Positions 34,620 through 43,619 are shown, counted from the first letter of the stretch. The stretch is 46,715 bases of DNA from Bacteroidales bacterium (GCA_024400835.1 JAKSMC010000027.1:1-46715), one strand, 5' to 3'. Made by a program: numbers and translations. The notes: generated from the sequence alone by a model not told the origin.

Positions 34620-35144
34620 ATGAAGAAACTTTCCATGGATGAACTCAACCGCGTTTCAACGGAGGAGTTCAAAGCACAGCCCAAGAAACCCATTGTCGTG
34701 GTCCTCGACAGTATCCGAAGCATGAACAACGTCGGTTCGGTGTTCCGCACCTGCGACGCCTTCAACGTGGAAAAGCTTTTCCTATGCGGAATCACCGCAC
34801 GTCCGCCTCATAAGGATATAGCCAAGACAGCCTTAGGAGCCACGGAAAGTGTGGAATGGGAATACGTCGAAGATGTTGTCGAACTGGCACAAAGGCTCAA
34901 GGACGAAGGCTATGCCGTAATGTTAGTAGAACAGATTGATGAATCTATTATGCTGAACGATTTACATTTTACGGACTTCGGAAAGGTTGCCTTGGTAGTT
35001 GGCAATGAGGTTTTCGGGGTGGATGATCGTCTGCTGCCCATTTGTGACGCAGCCATTGAGATTCCGCAATTCGGCACGAAGCATTCGTTGAATGTCACCA
35101 TCGCCGCCGGCATCGTCATCTGGGAAGCCGCCAAACAGTTGTAA
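34620..35144 (+). CDS. TrmH-family (SpoU) RNA 2'-O-methyltransferase
   Basis: The 174-residue SPOUT-fold enzyme has the three family motifs: SIRSMNNVGSVFRTCDAF (about 31-48), LVVGNEVFGVDD (about 120-131) and IPQFGTKHSLNVTIAAGI (about 142-159). The knot-forming C-terminus binds SAM. It lacks the N-terminal substrate-binding domain of RlmB, so it is a minimal form; tRNA or rRNA target unknown. It is co-directional with dnaB (three-base gap) and convergent with the tamL-like gene. Confidence 0.92.
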   Translation: MKKLSMDELNRVSTEEFKAQPKKPIVVVLDSIRSMNNVGSVFRTCDAFNVEKLFLCGITARPPHKDIAKTALGATESVEWEYVEDVVELAQRLKDEGYAVMLVEQIDESIMLNDLHFTDFGKVALVVGNEVFGVDDRLLPICDAAIEIPQFGTKHSLNVTIAAGIVIWEAAKQL

Positions 35145-35147
35145 TCA

Positions 35148-37550
35148 TTAGAATGCGTAGCCGATGGCCACTTTCAGGCCGTCTATCCATTTAATTCTGC
35201 GCTGTCCTTCCTGCCAAGATGCGTTAATCCAACGGCCATAAGAGGTACGCGTCGGGTCATAGATGGGCACGGCATAGTCAACACGTATGACGAAAAAGTC
35301 GAAGTCAAGACGTAAGCCCACACCGGCATCTATAGCAAATTCCTTGTAGAAACGCGTGAAATCGAAATTGGCGCCTGGCATGTCATCGTAATTTTTGGAA
35401 AGCCAGATGTTACCAATATCAGCGAACAAACCGAACTTGAAAGAACGATACAACGTGCCTCGATATTCAAGGTTCAACTCCAATTTCACATCACCGGTGA
35501 AAAGGCTGTCGCGACCGTGCTCATAGCTGCCCGGTCCAAGGCCTCGATATCCCCAGCCACGCATACTGTTGCTGGTTCCCACAAAGAATCCTCTTTCATA
35601 CGGCACATAAGAATCTTTGTCCAAAGGCACAATCGCCCCGGCATCCATGTGCATGGCTATGGAATTGTTGGAATTAATCTTATAGGTGTAATTCCATGTG
35701 AATTCCAGTTTTTCGAAAGTCGTATAGTTATATCCCGTACTGTCAAGTGAGTTACGACTCAGCACCCAGCGATGGTCCGGGGTGAACAACGCATTCAAGC
35801 CTTTGAGGAAAAGCCCTGAAGATTCGAAATTCACAGACAAACGCATGTTGTGATTACGCTGTTCGATGGAAAATGGAACCAGGTAGTTGAAATTGTATTT
35901 CAACGAAAGCATGAAATACTTGTTGAACTTGTTCTGATAAGATTCCGGATAATCAGTGTAATTCAGGATATTGGTGTAGCGTTTGTCATTGTTGTTGATC
36001 GTACTGATGTCAATCGGGCTCAAACTATGATTCATATAATAACTCGGGCTCCAATTGTATGTGATATTCGTGTTATACATCAGTCGTCGGTAAAGGCCGG
36101 AATAATTAACACCGAAATTTAGAGATGTGCTGTATTTTACGGCATCCCTTTTCTGACTTCTGTTGAAAAGGAACAATTTTGGAAAATCCAAAGAGGCGTT
36201 AACACCGAATTCCGGATAGGCAAAAGTCTTATTGTTATGGAAAAGATTCGAAAGGGAATAGTAGAAATAGCCTCCTGACAAGTTGATAGTCAGATGTTCG
36301 GCGCCCTTGAAAATATTGCTATTCGTATAGGTAAAGGAAATCGAAGACTTGTCATTGCGCAAGTCTATCTGGCCTCCTATGCTGTGCACTTTCTTACGCG
36401 TGAGTTTGTATATAGCGTCCAAATACCCCACCCTATTCACTGTATCCAACATCTTTTCGTTCTCCACATAGGAGATGTTGAAATAGGAGAAATTATCCAA
36501 TTGATTGAGGGCTTGGCTACTACGACGTTTCGCCACCTGGCTGTAAGGTTCGCCGGTCTGGGTGTAAATAGCATTGGCTATTGTTCTATAATGAAAATCC
36601 TTGATAGGGCCATCCAAATCGTCATAGTGCGGTGTGACGAAGGTATAGCGGGTCACATCTTTCCTATTTTTCCCATTTTGGAAATATACTGTATCATAAG
36701 GTTGGTCAGACGGCTCATTGGGGTCGTAATTCGTCTGCACATATATATTATTAAAATAGTATTTATATAAGTATCGTGAAGCATTGACTCCGGAAGGCAG
36801 TTTCATAAGAATGGTAAGAGATACCGTCTTCGGGTCATCCTGCGTTGAATCCGCAGGCATATCGTACGAAACCTCACCTCTGATGATTGACTTCTCTACA
36901 TAATAATAGCCTTCGTCGCGCAGCAGATTGATAATGCGGGTGAATTCATCGTTGATTGCCTCTTCGTTATACTGCATGCCCTCCTCTAACAGGGATTCAT
37001 TTTGGTGTACGACAATGATTTTCCTATACTCGGGAATATCAATTTCGTACTGAATGGAGCTGATATGGTATGCATCATGGGCATTAATAGTGTAGTTGAC
37101 CTTGACCTTCTTGGGATTGGTTTTGCGAGGCAGCACTTGGAAACTCATGTCTGCATCAAAATAGCCCAGCTGGCTCATCACTGTGTTTAGCTGAACCATG
37201 GAACTTTCAATTTCAGTGGAGTCCAGCAACACAGGGTGCTCTCCCCAACGATCGCGAAGCAATCTCCTGAATTTCGAGTCCTTCAATTTGCCTTCTTTGT
37301 CAAAGGTCGGTTGACCGGCACTGTAGCACATGGTTTTAATGCTGAAGACATCCATGAACTTCTTGTTGGGAATCGGGCGGACATAAGATTTAAGATTGTC
37401 AAAATCGGGATTTTTCTCATCCACGACTTCGACATTATTTCTCACGAGCATATATTGTCCATCGGCAAGCGGCTTTGTGGAGCTACACGAGGAAAGCAGT
37501 CCCAAAGCAGACACGAACAAAAGCAGGATGAACAGATGCTCTTTTTTCAT
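35148..37550 (-). CDS. Lipidated BamA/TamA-family outer-membrane protein (TamL-like)
   Basis: The 800-residue product has a lipoprotein signal with lipobox LSSC (C22), POTRA-like domains (about 30-390), and a 16-strand-type barrel ending in an aromatic residue (AIGYAF). The barrel contains RGWGYRGLGPGS, equivalent to the lid-lock motif of Omp85 proteins. In Bacteroidota such lipidated TamA homologues are called TamL and take part in outer-membrane biogenesis, normally with TamB. No tamB is adjacent. It is the last gene after mreC-mreD (five-base gap). Confidence 0.88.
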   Translation of the reverse strand: MKKEHLFILLLFVSALGLLSSCSSTKPLADGQYMLVRNNVEVVDEKNPDFDNLKSYVRPIPNKKFMDVFSIKTMCYSAGQPTFDKEGKLKDSKFRRLLRDRWGEHPVLLDSTEIESSMVQLNTVMSQLGYFDADMSFQVLPRKTNPKKVKVNYTINAHDAYHISSIQYEIDIPEYRKIIVVHQNESLLEEGMQYNEEAINDEFTRIINLLRDEGYYYVEKSIIRGEVSYDMPADSTQDDPKTVSLTILMKLPSGVNASRYLYKYYFNNIYVQTNYDPNEPSDQPYDTVYFQNGKNRKDVTRYTFVTPHYDDLDGPIKDFHYRTIANAIYTQTGEPYSQVAKRRSSQALNQLDNFSYFNISYVENEKMLDTVNRVGYLDAIYKLTRKKVHSIGGQIDLRNDKSSISFTYTNSNIFKGAEHLTINLSGGYFYYSLSNLFHNNKTFAYPEFGVNASLDFPKLFLFNRSQKRDAVKYSTSLNFGVNYSGLYRRLMYNTNITYNWSPSYYMNHSLSPIDISTINNNDKRYTNILNYTDYPESYQNKFNKYFMLSLKYNFNYLVPFSIEQRNHNMRLSVNFESSGLFLKGLNALFTPDHRWVLSRNSLDSTGYNYTTFEKLEFTWNYTYKINSNNSIAMHMDAGAIVPLDKDSYVPYERGFFVGTSNSMRGWGYRGLGPGSYEHGRDSLFTGDVKLELNLEYRGTLYRSFKFGLFADIGNIWLSKNYDDMPGANFDFTRFYKEFAIDAGVGLRLDFDFFVIRVDYAVPIYDPTRTSYGRWINASWQEGQRRIKWIDGLKVAIGYAF

Positions 37551-37555
37551 ACCTT

Positions 37556-38071
37556 CTATGCATTACGCTTGATTGGAAAGAAGATATATTCGGCGCAGAT
37601 GATCACGAACGCCGTAAAGACAGTGTTGCAAAGCACTGACAAAAGGGTATGGCCGAAATTACGGAAAGATGCGGTTTCCAGCATCACCACCATAAATTGA
37701 TGAAGGAAAGAGAGAAGCAGCACATATGTAAATATCCATTTGAAGTCCTTGATGCCGGGTTCCGGGCGGTCGACGCCTTCCACGGTGCTGCGTCCATTCA
37801 ACAAGCGGACAATGTAGGGGCGCACGAACATGACGAGCACGCAGGCGGCTGCATTCACGCCGAGCGTATGCGTGAACATGTCAATAACCAAGCCCGTGAA
37901 GAAGCCTATGAGGTATTGGGCTGACTTGGGCAATTCCAAGGGCAGAAGCAACAATGCCAGCAAATAGAGCGCCGGGGTGACAAAACCAAACAGGTTGATG
38001 TAGTTGCACACAAAAATCTGCAACAGAATCACAACCAAGAAGCGCAATATATTAGATATGATATTATTCAA
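37556..38071 (-). CDS. mreD: Rod shape-determining protein MreD
   Basis: The 171-residue membrane protein has five or six helices, and the start and spacing are those of MreD; the basic-rich loop (YIVRLLNGRSTVEGVDRPEP) lies near 90-107. It works with MreC, RodA and PBP2 in lateral wall synthesis. No ATG or GTG fits: the only plausible start is TTG at 38071, giving MNNIISNILRF. It follows mreC by 28 bases. Confidence 0.88.
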   Translation of the reverse strand: MNNIISNILRFLVVILLQIFVCNYINLFGFVTPALYLLALLLLPLELPKSAQYLIGFFTGLVIDMFTHTLGVNAAACVLVMFVRPYIVRLLNGRSTVEGVDRPEPGIKDFKWIFTYVLLLSFLHQFMVVMLETASFRNFGHTLLSVLCNTVFTAFVIICAEYIFFPIKRNA

Positions 38072-38099
38072 TGAACTGTCTTTTAATAAACCAGGCGGC

Positions 38100-38948
38100 T
38101 TATTCGGTCTTGAAGCCTGCCTTTAAAGAATCTATTTCACTCTTGTATTGGTTTTCAATAAGATAAACCGTATTGACCTTATTGAAATTGGTTGCCAGTT
38201 TGATTTTGATGGTCAGGAAACTGGCATTGTTGCCCATAGAGACCTCCTTCACGGTGCCTACGAGCAAACCTTTGGGAAAGATATTGGAATACCCGCTGGT
38301 GACAACGGAGTCTCCAATATTGATTTCCAAATGTTGCGGTATGTTTTCCAAATAAGCCACTCGACAATCATTGCCTTCCCAGACCACTGTGCCGACTTGG
38401 TTTACAGAGGAGACGACAGCACTGATACGGGAATCCGGGTGGAGAATTGGAATGACAGCAGCGAAGTTGTCAGACACATCCCCTACTACGCCGACCACGC
38501 CGGAAGGTGAAGTCACAGCCATGTCACGGGTGATGCCATCTTTGGCTCCTTTGTCAACGATGAGATAGTTGTATGCCTGATCGGTAGTTCTATAGATGAT
38601 ATGTGCGTGGGTGTAGTCGAACATCCGCGTACGTGTGGTATGCAGGGAATCTTCTTCGCTCATTTGAGTGATGAGGGTGTCCTCGCGAACGATAAACATA
38701 TTGTCGTGTTCGCGCATCAAGGCGATATTCTGCTGTACCAACTCCTCATTTTCCTGTCCGAGGCTGAACTTGTGGACCATGTCCGACCAGTTCTTCTGGA
38801 TGGGCCCGGTGATGCTCTGGCAGATGCGTGCGAACTTGTAGTTCGAGTACGCCATGGATTTGCCGATCATCGTAAGGCTCAGGACCAGAAGAACTGCGAA
38901 CAGGAAGTAATGGAAGTTTTTCTTTATGAACTCTATCAGGTTGTTCAT
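38100..38948 (-). CDS. mreC: Rod shape-determining protein MreC
   Basis: The 282-residue protein has one N-terminal membrane helix (about 13-33), a coiled coil (about 60-115), and the periplasmic beta-barrel pair containing VDKGAKDGITRDMAVTSPSGVVGVVGDV and SGYSNIFPKGLLVGTV. It organises the elongasome. mreB, its usual upstream neighbour, is absent; iorB takes that place, 19 bases away. Confidence 0.94.
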   Translation of the reverse strand: MNNLIEFIKKNFHYFLFAVLLVLSLTMIGKSMAYSNYKFARICQSITGPIQKNWSDMVHKFSLGQENEELVQQNIALMREHDNMFIVREDTLITQMSEEDSLHTTRTRMFDYTHAHIIYRTTDQAYNYLIVDKGAKDGITRDMAVTSPSGVVGVVGDVSDNFAAVIPILHPDSRISAVVSSVNQVGTVVWEGNDCRVAYLENIPQHLEINIGDSVVTSGYSNIFPKGLLVGTVKEVSMGNNASFLTIKIKLATNFNKVNTVYLIENQYKSEIDSLKAGFKTE

Positions 38949-38969
38949 CTAACTTCTCACTTGTTAATT
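38949..38969 (-). repeat. Short heptamer array between iorB and mreC
   Basis: Plus-strand words CTAACTT, CTCACTT and GTTAATT fill the 19-base gap and reach into the iorB stop codon. Confidence 0.5.
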
Positions 38970-39549
38970 AGCGTTTTTCTGCGAATTCTCTACCGGCACG
39001 GAGGCAAGCGATATTCGTATTCACGATATCTTCACCCTTGCGTGCGAAGTTTTCTCTAACTGCATCTTCGATTTCTTCGAAAGGAATTCCGAGATAAGGA
39101 GAAGCAGCACCGAGGATCACCATGTTGGCAGAACGTGCGGAACCGAGGTCCTTTGCGATTTGGTCAGCATTGATGACGACTTTGTTCTTCAGCTTGCCGA
39201 GTTCAGCGGAAAGTTTGTCGAAATCGGGGTAGTTAGGGATGTTGACGAACGGTTGGTCATTGGTGATCAGCCAGCCTGTTTCGTTGTTCAACCAAGGAAG
39301 GTAGCGGAGAGATTCCATAGGTTCGACAGAGATAATCATGTCAGCCTTGCCCATAGGGATAAGGTCGGAAGCGATTTCTTCGTCAGACAAGCGGAAGTGG
39401 GATTGAACATCACCACCGCGCTGGCTCATACCGTGAACCTCTGCCTGTTTCATATACATACCTCTTTTGACGGCTGCATAGCCGACAATGGTAGCGATGG
39501 ACAAAATACCCTGTCCACCTACACCTGCTAATATAATGTCTATTTTCAT
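38968..39549 (-). CDS. iorB: Indolepyruvate ferredoxin oxidoreductase, beta (gamma-type) subunit
   Basis: The 193-residue product has the 2-oxoacid oxidoreductase gamma-domain signature: DIILAGVGGQGILS at the start and the AEVHGMSQRGGDVQSHFR segment near 41-58. It pairs with IorA to convert aryl pyruvates from aromatic amino acids to aryl-acetyl-CoA, reducing ferredoxin. ATG 39549 (MKIDI) is standard; the longer reading to 39636 enters the heptamer-rich spacer. It follows iorA by 104 bases. Confidence 0.92.
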   Translation of the reverse strand: MKIDIILAGVGGQGILSIATIVGYAAVKRGMYMKQAEVHGMSQRGGDVQSHFRLSDEEIASDLIPMGKADMIISVEPMESLRYLPWLNNETGWLITNDQPFVNIPNYPDFDKLSAELGKLKNKVVINADQIAKDLGSARSANMVILGAASPYLGIPFEEIEDAVRENFARKGEDIVNTNIACLRAGREFAEKR

Positions 39550-39621
39550 TTTATTCAGTTTAATATTAATAGATATTGTATTGAAATCTCGAATAGATAT
39601 TCCGCGAAATCGAGAACATCC

Positions 39622-39656
39622 ATTCTCAACTCTCAATTGTCAATTCTCAATTATTA
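39622..39656 (-). repeat. Heptamer array between iorA and iorB
   Basis: Plus-strand words ATTCTCA, ACTCTCA, ATTGTCA, ATTCTCA and ATTATTA run in phase into the iorA stop codon (39654-39656). Confidence 0.85.
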
Positions 39657-41261
39657 ATTTTTCTTAGCGGCCTGTTGTTTTTTCATACGACGGCTGAGGG
39701 TTTGGATACATTCGCGGGTAGGAATGATAACGGAAACGCCTTCGTATTCGAGTTCCTTTTGGATGAGTGCCACGTTTTCTTCGTGATGTTGTTTCAGCGG
39801 AGTGATACGGTGGATGTGTTCTTCCTTAACGCCGAGGCCCTTGCAGATTTCGCCGAGGACGCCGAGAGCGTGGGAATCCTGACCGCCAGTCATACCAGTC
39901 GTGCTGTTGTCGAGAATCATCACAGTCACAGGTGTGTTTTCGTAGATGCAGTCCAACAAAGAAGTCATACCGCTGTGAGTAAAGGTGGAGTCACCGATAA
40001 CGGCGAGGACGGGACGCATACCTGCATCGGCAGCACCCTTAGCCATGGTGATGGAAGCACCCATATCGACAGTTGTATAGATAGCATTGTATGGAGGAAG
40101 AGCACCGAGGGTGTAGCAGCCGATATCAGCGAAGACCTTGCCAGCGCCGTATTTCTCCATAGCGGCATTGATAGCGTTGTAGGAGTCAATATGCGGACAG
40201 CCGACGCACAATGCGGGAGGTCTGGGGACGACGAGTTCCGGGATGGGAGCACCGTAGGTGTCAGGCATGCCGAGAGCTTTAGCCACGAGGTTCGGGTTGA
40301 GTTCGCCATCACGTGGGAGTTCGCCGGAGAGACGACCGATGATTTTGCCAGTTCTGTTGAGGAGGCCGCGAACTTGTTCTTCAATGAAAGGATAACCTTC
40401 TTCTGCAACGAGAACGGTTTCGCATTCGTCAATCATCTTTTCGATGAGTTTCTTAGGCAGCGGATATTGGGAAATCTTCAGAACAGGATAAGGACATTTG
40501 CCGTCGAAGTTCTCCATCAAGTAGTTGTAAGCGATACCGGAAGCGATAACACCCATTTTCTTGTCAGCGCCATCGATATACTTGTTGTACGGAGAATTGA
40601 GGGACTCGTTTTCGAAAGCGTCCTGTTTGCCGAGGAGGTTGCGATAGTTCACGCGAGCGATAGCCGGCAGAAGGATGAACTGTTTCTTGTTTTCGAGCAA
40701 GTGGAGTTCGTTTTGCGGACGTTCAGCTTTGCGTTCAACACCGGAACGGGAGTGGGAAAGACGAGTGGTCAGACGGATCAGGACCGGGGTGTTGTACTTT
40801 TCTGAATAGTCGAAAGCGGCATACGTGATATCGTATGCTTCTTGTTGGTTGGACGGTTCGAAAGAAGGAATCAACGCAAACTTAGCATAGTAGCGAGAGT
40901 CCTGTTCGTCCTGAGAGGAGTGCATGGAAGGGTCGTCAGCCACAACAACTACGAGGCCGCCGTTAGCGCCTGTGATTGCGGAGTTCATGAACGGGTCAGC
41001 AGCCACGTTCAGACCGACGTGCTTCATACAAACCATTGCGCGTTTGCCAGCGTATGACATACCGATGGCAGACTCCATAGCGGTTTTTTCGTTACCAGCC
41101 CAAATGCTGTGCACTTGGCCTGCTTTTCCCTGTTTTGAATTCTGGATGAATTCAGTGATTTCGGTTGACGGAGTGCCGGGATATGCATACACTCCAGACA
41201 AGCCAGCGTCCAGAGCTGCCTGGGCAACGGCTTCATCACCTAAAAATAATGTTTTTGCCAT
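39654..41261 (-). CDS. iorA: Indolepyruvate ferredoxin oxidoreductase, alpha subunit lacking the ferredoxin domain
   Basis: The 535-residue subunit has the pyrimidine-binding domain (about 5-180, YAYPGTPSTEITEF), the linking domain and the thiamine diphosphate domain (from ~350, GDSTFTHSGM at 423-432, DNSTTGMTGGQDSH at 451-464). LCVGCPH (351-357) keeps a Cys pair. The reading ends at a Lys-rich tail (MKKQQAAKKN), with none of the 4Fe-4S Cys clusters of archaeal IorA. It therefore needs an external ferredoxin or iron-sulfur partner. A -7 box at 41335-41342 leads the probable operon iorA-iorB-mreC-mreD-tamL. Confidence 0.92.
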   Translation of the reverse strand: MAKTLFLGDEAVAQAALDAGLSGVYAYPGTPSTEITEFIQNSKQGKAGQVHSIWAGNEKTAMESAIGMSYAGKRAMVCMKHVGLNVAADPFMNSAITGANGGLVVVVADDPSMHSSQDEQDSRYYAKFALIPSFEPSNQQEAYDITYAAFDYSEKYNTPVLIRLTTRLSHSRSGVERKAERPQNELHLLENKKQFILLPAIARVNYRNLLGKQDAFENESLNSPYNKYIDGADKKMGVIASGIAYNYLMENFDGKCPYPVLKISQYPLPKKLIEKMIDECETVLVAEEGYPFIEEQVRGLLNRTGKIIGRLSGELPRDGELNPNLVAKALGMPDTYGAPIPELVVPRPPALCVGCPHIDSYNAINAAMEKYGAGKVFADIGCYTLGALPPYNAIYTTVDMGASITMAKGAADAGMRPVLAVIGDSTFTHSGMTSLLDCIYENTPVTVMILDNSTTGMTGGQDSHALGVLGEICKGLGVKEEHIHRITPLKQHHEENVALIQKELEYEGVSVIIPTRECIQTLSRRMKKQQAAKKN

Positions 41262-41334
41262 AAATTATGTATTTTTTATTATAAAATGATTATTAGTGAT
41301 TTATCTAAAAAAAGCCCGTTTTTTTACGAGGTCG

Positions 41335-41342
41335 CAAATATA
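41335..41342 (-). promoter_or_regulatory. -7 promoter box for the iorA operon
   Basis: Minus-strand TATATTTG matches TAnnTTTG, 73 bases before the iorA ATG. In the leader a small G/C stem (CTCGT with ACGGG, one wobble) is followed by seven T residues, so a weak attenuator is possible. Confidence 0.65.
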
Positions 41343-41470
41343 CATTAATTTCTATTACGATGAATAGAGAAAAACACATGATTTTCAACGTCCAAGTATC
41401 AAGTGTTCGCAATAGTCACAAGTACCTCTTTCTGCCAATTTGTCAGTACCCGACAGGGCCGATGTTTTTT

Positions 41471-41486
41471 TGGCACAATTATTGTT
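41471..41486 (+). promoter_or_regulatory. Sigma-54-like -24/-12 element before dnaK
   Basis: TGGCACAATTATTGTT fits the consensus TGGCAC-R-N4-TTGC-W at all fixed positions except GT in place of GC at -12; GG and GT are ten bases apart as required. No TAnnTTTG box is visible in the 295-base iorA-dnaK gap on this strand. Confidence 0.5.
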
Positions 41487-41499
41487 ATTAATGGCGGCG

Positions 41500-41517
41500 T
41501 CGGCCGTGGTTGGCCGA
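41500..41517 (+). promoter_or_regulatory. GC-rich hairpin at the predicted 5' end of the dnaK transcript
   Basis: TCGGCC (41500-41505) and GGCCGA (41512-41517) form a 6-bp stem with a 6-base loop within an otherwise A/T-rich leader. It may stabilise the mRNA end or serve as a repressor site; it does not match the CIRCE element. Confidence 0.45.
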
Positions 41518-41556
41518 GAAAATTGCAAATAATAACAATTAAATACATTTAAAACT

Positions 41557-43476
41557 ATGGGAAAAATTATTGGAATTGACTTAGGAACTACCAATTCATG
41601 TGTTGCTGTAATGGAAGGCAACGAACCTGTTGTCATCCCCAACAGCGAAGGCAGAAGAACTACCCCGTCTATCGTTGCATTCGTCGGCGACAACGAACGC
41701 AAAGTCGGTGACCCTGCAAAACGCCAGGCCATCACCAACCCCACAAAGACCATCTTCTCTATCAAGAGATTCATGGGTGAAACATACGACCGCGTGGCTA
41801 AAGAAGTTGACCGCGTACCTTACACGGTAGAACGCGCATCCAACAACATGCCGAAGGTTAAAATCGACGACCGTTCCTATACGGCACAGGAAATCTCCGC
41901 TATGATTCTTCAAAAAATGAAGAAGACAGCTGAAGACTACCTCGGACAGGAAGTGACCGAAGCTGTCATCACCGTTCCGGCATACTTCAGCGACTCTCAG
42001 CGTCAAGCCACCAAAGAAGCTGGTGAAATCGCCGGCCTCACCGTCAAACGTATCATCAACGAACCTACTGCCGCTGCTTTGGCATACGGTTTGGACAAAA
42101 AGAAATCCGACTCCAAAGTGGCCGTCTTCGACCTCGGTGGCGGCACTTTCGATATCTCCATCCTCGAACTCGGCGACGGCGTATTCGAAGTGAAGTCCAC
42201 CAATGGTGACACCCACCTCGGCGGCGACGACTTCGACCACAAGATCATCGACTGGTTGGCAGAAGAATTTATGAAAGACTTCAACGTCGATCTTCGCAAA
42301 GACGCTATGGCTCTCCAACGTTTGAAAGAAGCTGCTGAAAAAGCCAAAATCGAACTTTCCTCTTCCAACTCAACCGAAATCAACCTGCCGTACATTATGC
42401 CTATCGACGGTGTTCCCCAACACCTTGTACGCACCTTGTCACGTGCTCAATTCGAACAACTTTGCGACGACCTTATCCGCGCAACCATCGAACCTTGTAA
42501 GAAAGCCCTCAGCGATGCTGGCTACAGCACTTCCGATATTGACGAAGTCATCCTCGTCGGCGGTTCCACCCGTATTCCGGCCATCCAGGAAATCGTTGAA
42601 AAATTCTTCGGCAAAGCTCCTTCCAAGGGCGTTAACCCTGACGAAGTTGTGGCCATCGGTGCCTCTATCCAAGGCGGCGTGCTCACCGGCGAAGTCAAGG
42701 ACATCCTCCTGCTCGACGTTACTCCGCTATCCCTCGGTTTGGAAACTCTCGGCGGCGTGATGACCAAGCTCATCGAAAGCAACACCACGATTCCGACCAA
42801 GAAGACAGAAACCTTCACCACGGCAGTCGATAACCAGACATCCGTTGAAATCCACGTATTGCAAGGCGAACGTCCAATGGCCGCTCAGAACAAGAGCATC
42901 GGTCGTTTCCACCTCGACGGCATTCCTGCTGCTATGCGCGGCGTACCTCAAATCGAAGTCACCTTCGACATCGACACCAACGGTATTCTCAGCGTAACTG
43001 CCAAGGACAAAGCATCCGGCAAGGAACAGAAGATCAGAATCGAAGCTTCCTCCGGTCTCTCCGACGACGAAATCAAGAGAATGAAAGCAGAAGCAGAAGC
43101 CAATGCTGACGCCGACAAGAAAGCCAAGGAAGAAATCGACAAATTGAACGCTGCCGACAGCTTGGTATTCCAAACTGAAAAGCAACTCAAAGAGTTCGGT
43201 GACAAGGTTCCTGCTGACGACAAAGCAAAAATTGAAGCTGCTGCTGCCAAATTGCGCGAAGCACACGGCAAGAAAGACTTTGCAGCCATCGACGCTGCCA
43301 CAGCAGAATTGCAAAATGCATGGCAGGCCGCATCTGCCAAGATGTACCAACAAGGTGGCGCTAATCCTCAAGACTTCGCAGGTGCCAACCCAGGCGCTGG
43401 CGCTCAAGGTCCTCAGGGCGGTGCCAACAACAACGACCAAGAAGTTCAAGACGTGGACTTTGAAGAAGTTAAATAA
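41557..43476 (+). CDS. dnaK: Chaperone DnaK (Hsp70)
   Basis: The 639-residue chaperone has the ATPase domain (about 1-380) with [18 protein letters not shown] and [12 protein letters not shown], the substrate-binding beta domain ([14 protein letters not shown]) and the helical lid. It ends in a Gly/Asn/Ala-rich tail and DVDFEEVK. Client folding is ATP-driven with DnaJ and GrpE, neither of which is here. It is monocistronic: sigma-54-like promoter upstream, strong terminator at 43584-43619. Confidence 0.98.
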   Translation: MGKIIGIDLGTTNSCVAVMEGNEPVVIPNSEGRRTTPSIVAFVGDNERKVGDPAKRQAITNPTKTIFSIKRFMGETYDRVAKEVDRVPYTVERASNNMPKVKIDDRSYTAQEISAMILQKMKKTAEDYLGQEVTEAVITVPAYFSDSQRQATKEAGEIAGLTVKRIINEPTAAALAYGLDKKKSDSKVAVFDLGGGTFDISILELGDGVFEVKSTNGDTHLGGDDFDHKIIDWLAEEFMKDFNVDLRKDAMALQRLKEAAEKAKIELSSSNSTEINLPYIMPIDGVPQHLVRTLSRAQFEQLCDDLIRATIEPCKKALSDAGYSTSDIDEVILVGGSTRIPAIQEIVEKFFGKAPSKGVNPDEVVAIGASIQGGVLTGEVKDILLLDVTPLSLGLETLGGVMTKLIESNTTIPTKKTETFTTAVDNQTSVEIHVLQGERPMAAQNKSIGRFHLDGIPAAMRGVPQIEVTFDIDTNGILSVTAKDKASGKEQKIRIEASSGLSDDEIKRMKAEAEANADADKKAKEEIDKLNAADSLVFQTEKQLKEFGDKVPADDKAKIEAAAAKLREAHGKKDFAAIDAATAELQNAWQAASAKMYQQGGANPQDFAGANPGAGAQGPQGGANNNDQEVQDVDFEEVK

Positions 43477-43490
43477 CGACGAACCAAGTG

Positions 43491-43556
43491 CAATGCCAAG
43501 CTTGCTTGAGCATTGCCGAGGTGAGGAAGTTATTGCGGTTTTGCGCAGCAAAAACC
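43491..43556. other. Structured 3'-untranslated element after dnaK
   Basis: Two hairpins sit between the dnaK stop and its terminator. The first pairs CAATGC (43491-43496) with GCATTG (43510-43515), with inner AAG/CTT pairing and an embedded CAAGCTTG palindrome. The second pairs GGTTTTGC (43537-43544) with GCAAAAACC (43548-43556), one base bulged. It may be a REP-like intergenic element or an mRNA end structure; it encodes nothing. Confidence 0.45.
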
Positions 43557-43583
43557 TAACAATAACAGAAACCACATAATTCA

Positions 43584-43619
43584 AACGGGTGCCGAGCGGT
43601 TTTCGGCGCCCGTTTTTTT
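43584..43619 (+). terminator. Rho-independent terminator of dnaK
   Basis: Arms 43584-43595 (AACGGGTGCCGA) and 43603-43614 (TCGGCGCCCGTT) pair over 12 bp with one G-T wobble and a 7-base loop, followed by T7. Confidence 0.92.

Noticed and set aside
39675..40805. 376-codon plus-strand ORF opposite iorA
   Set aside because: A shadow of the strongly coding iorA strand, low-complexity His/Val/Phe-rich product.
41385..41774. 129-codon minus-strand ORF upstream of and into dnaK
   Set aside because: Runs antisense through the dnaK start and its regulatory region; no family features.
42727..43584. 285-codon minus-strand ORF opposite the end of dnaK
   Set aside because: Cys/Val/Phe-rich antisense translation of the DnaK tail, not a protein-like composition; no promoter.
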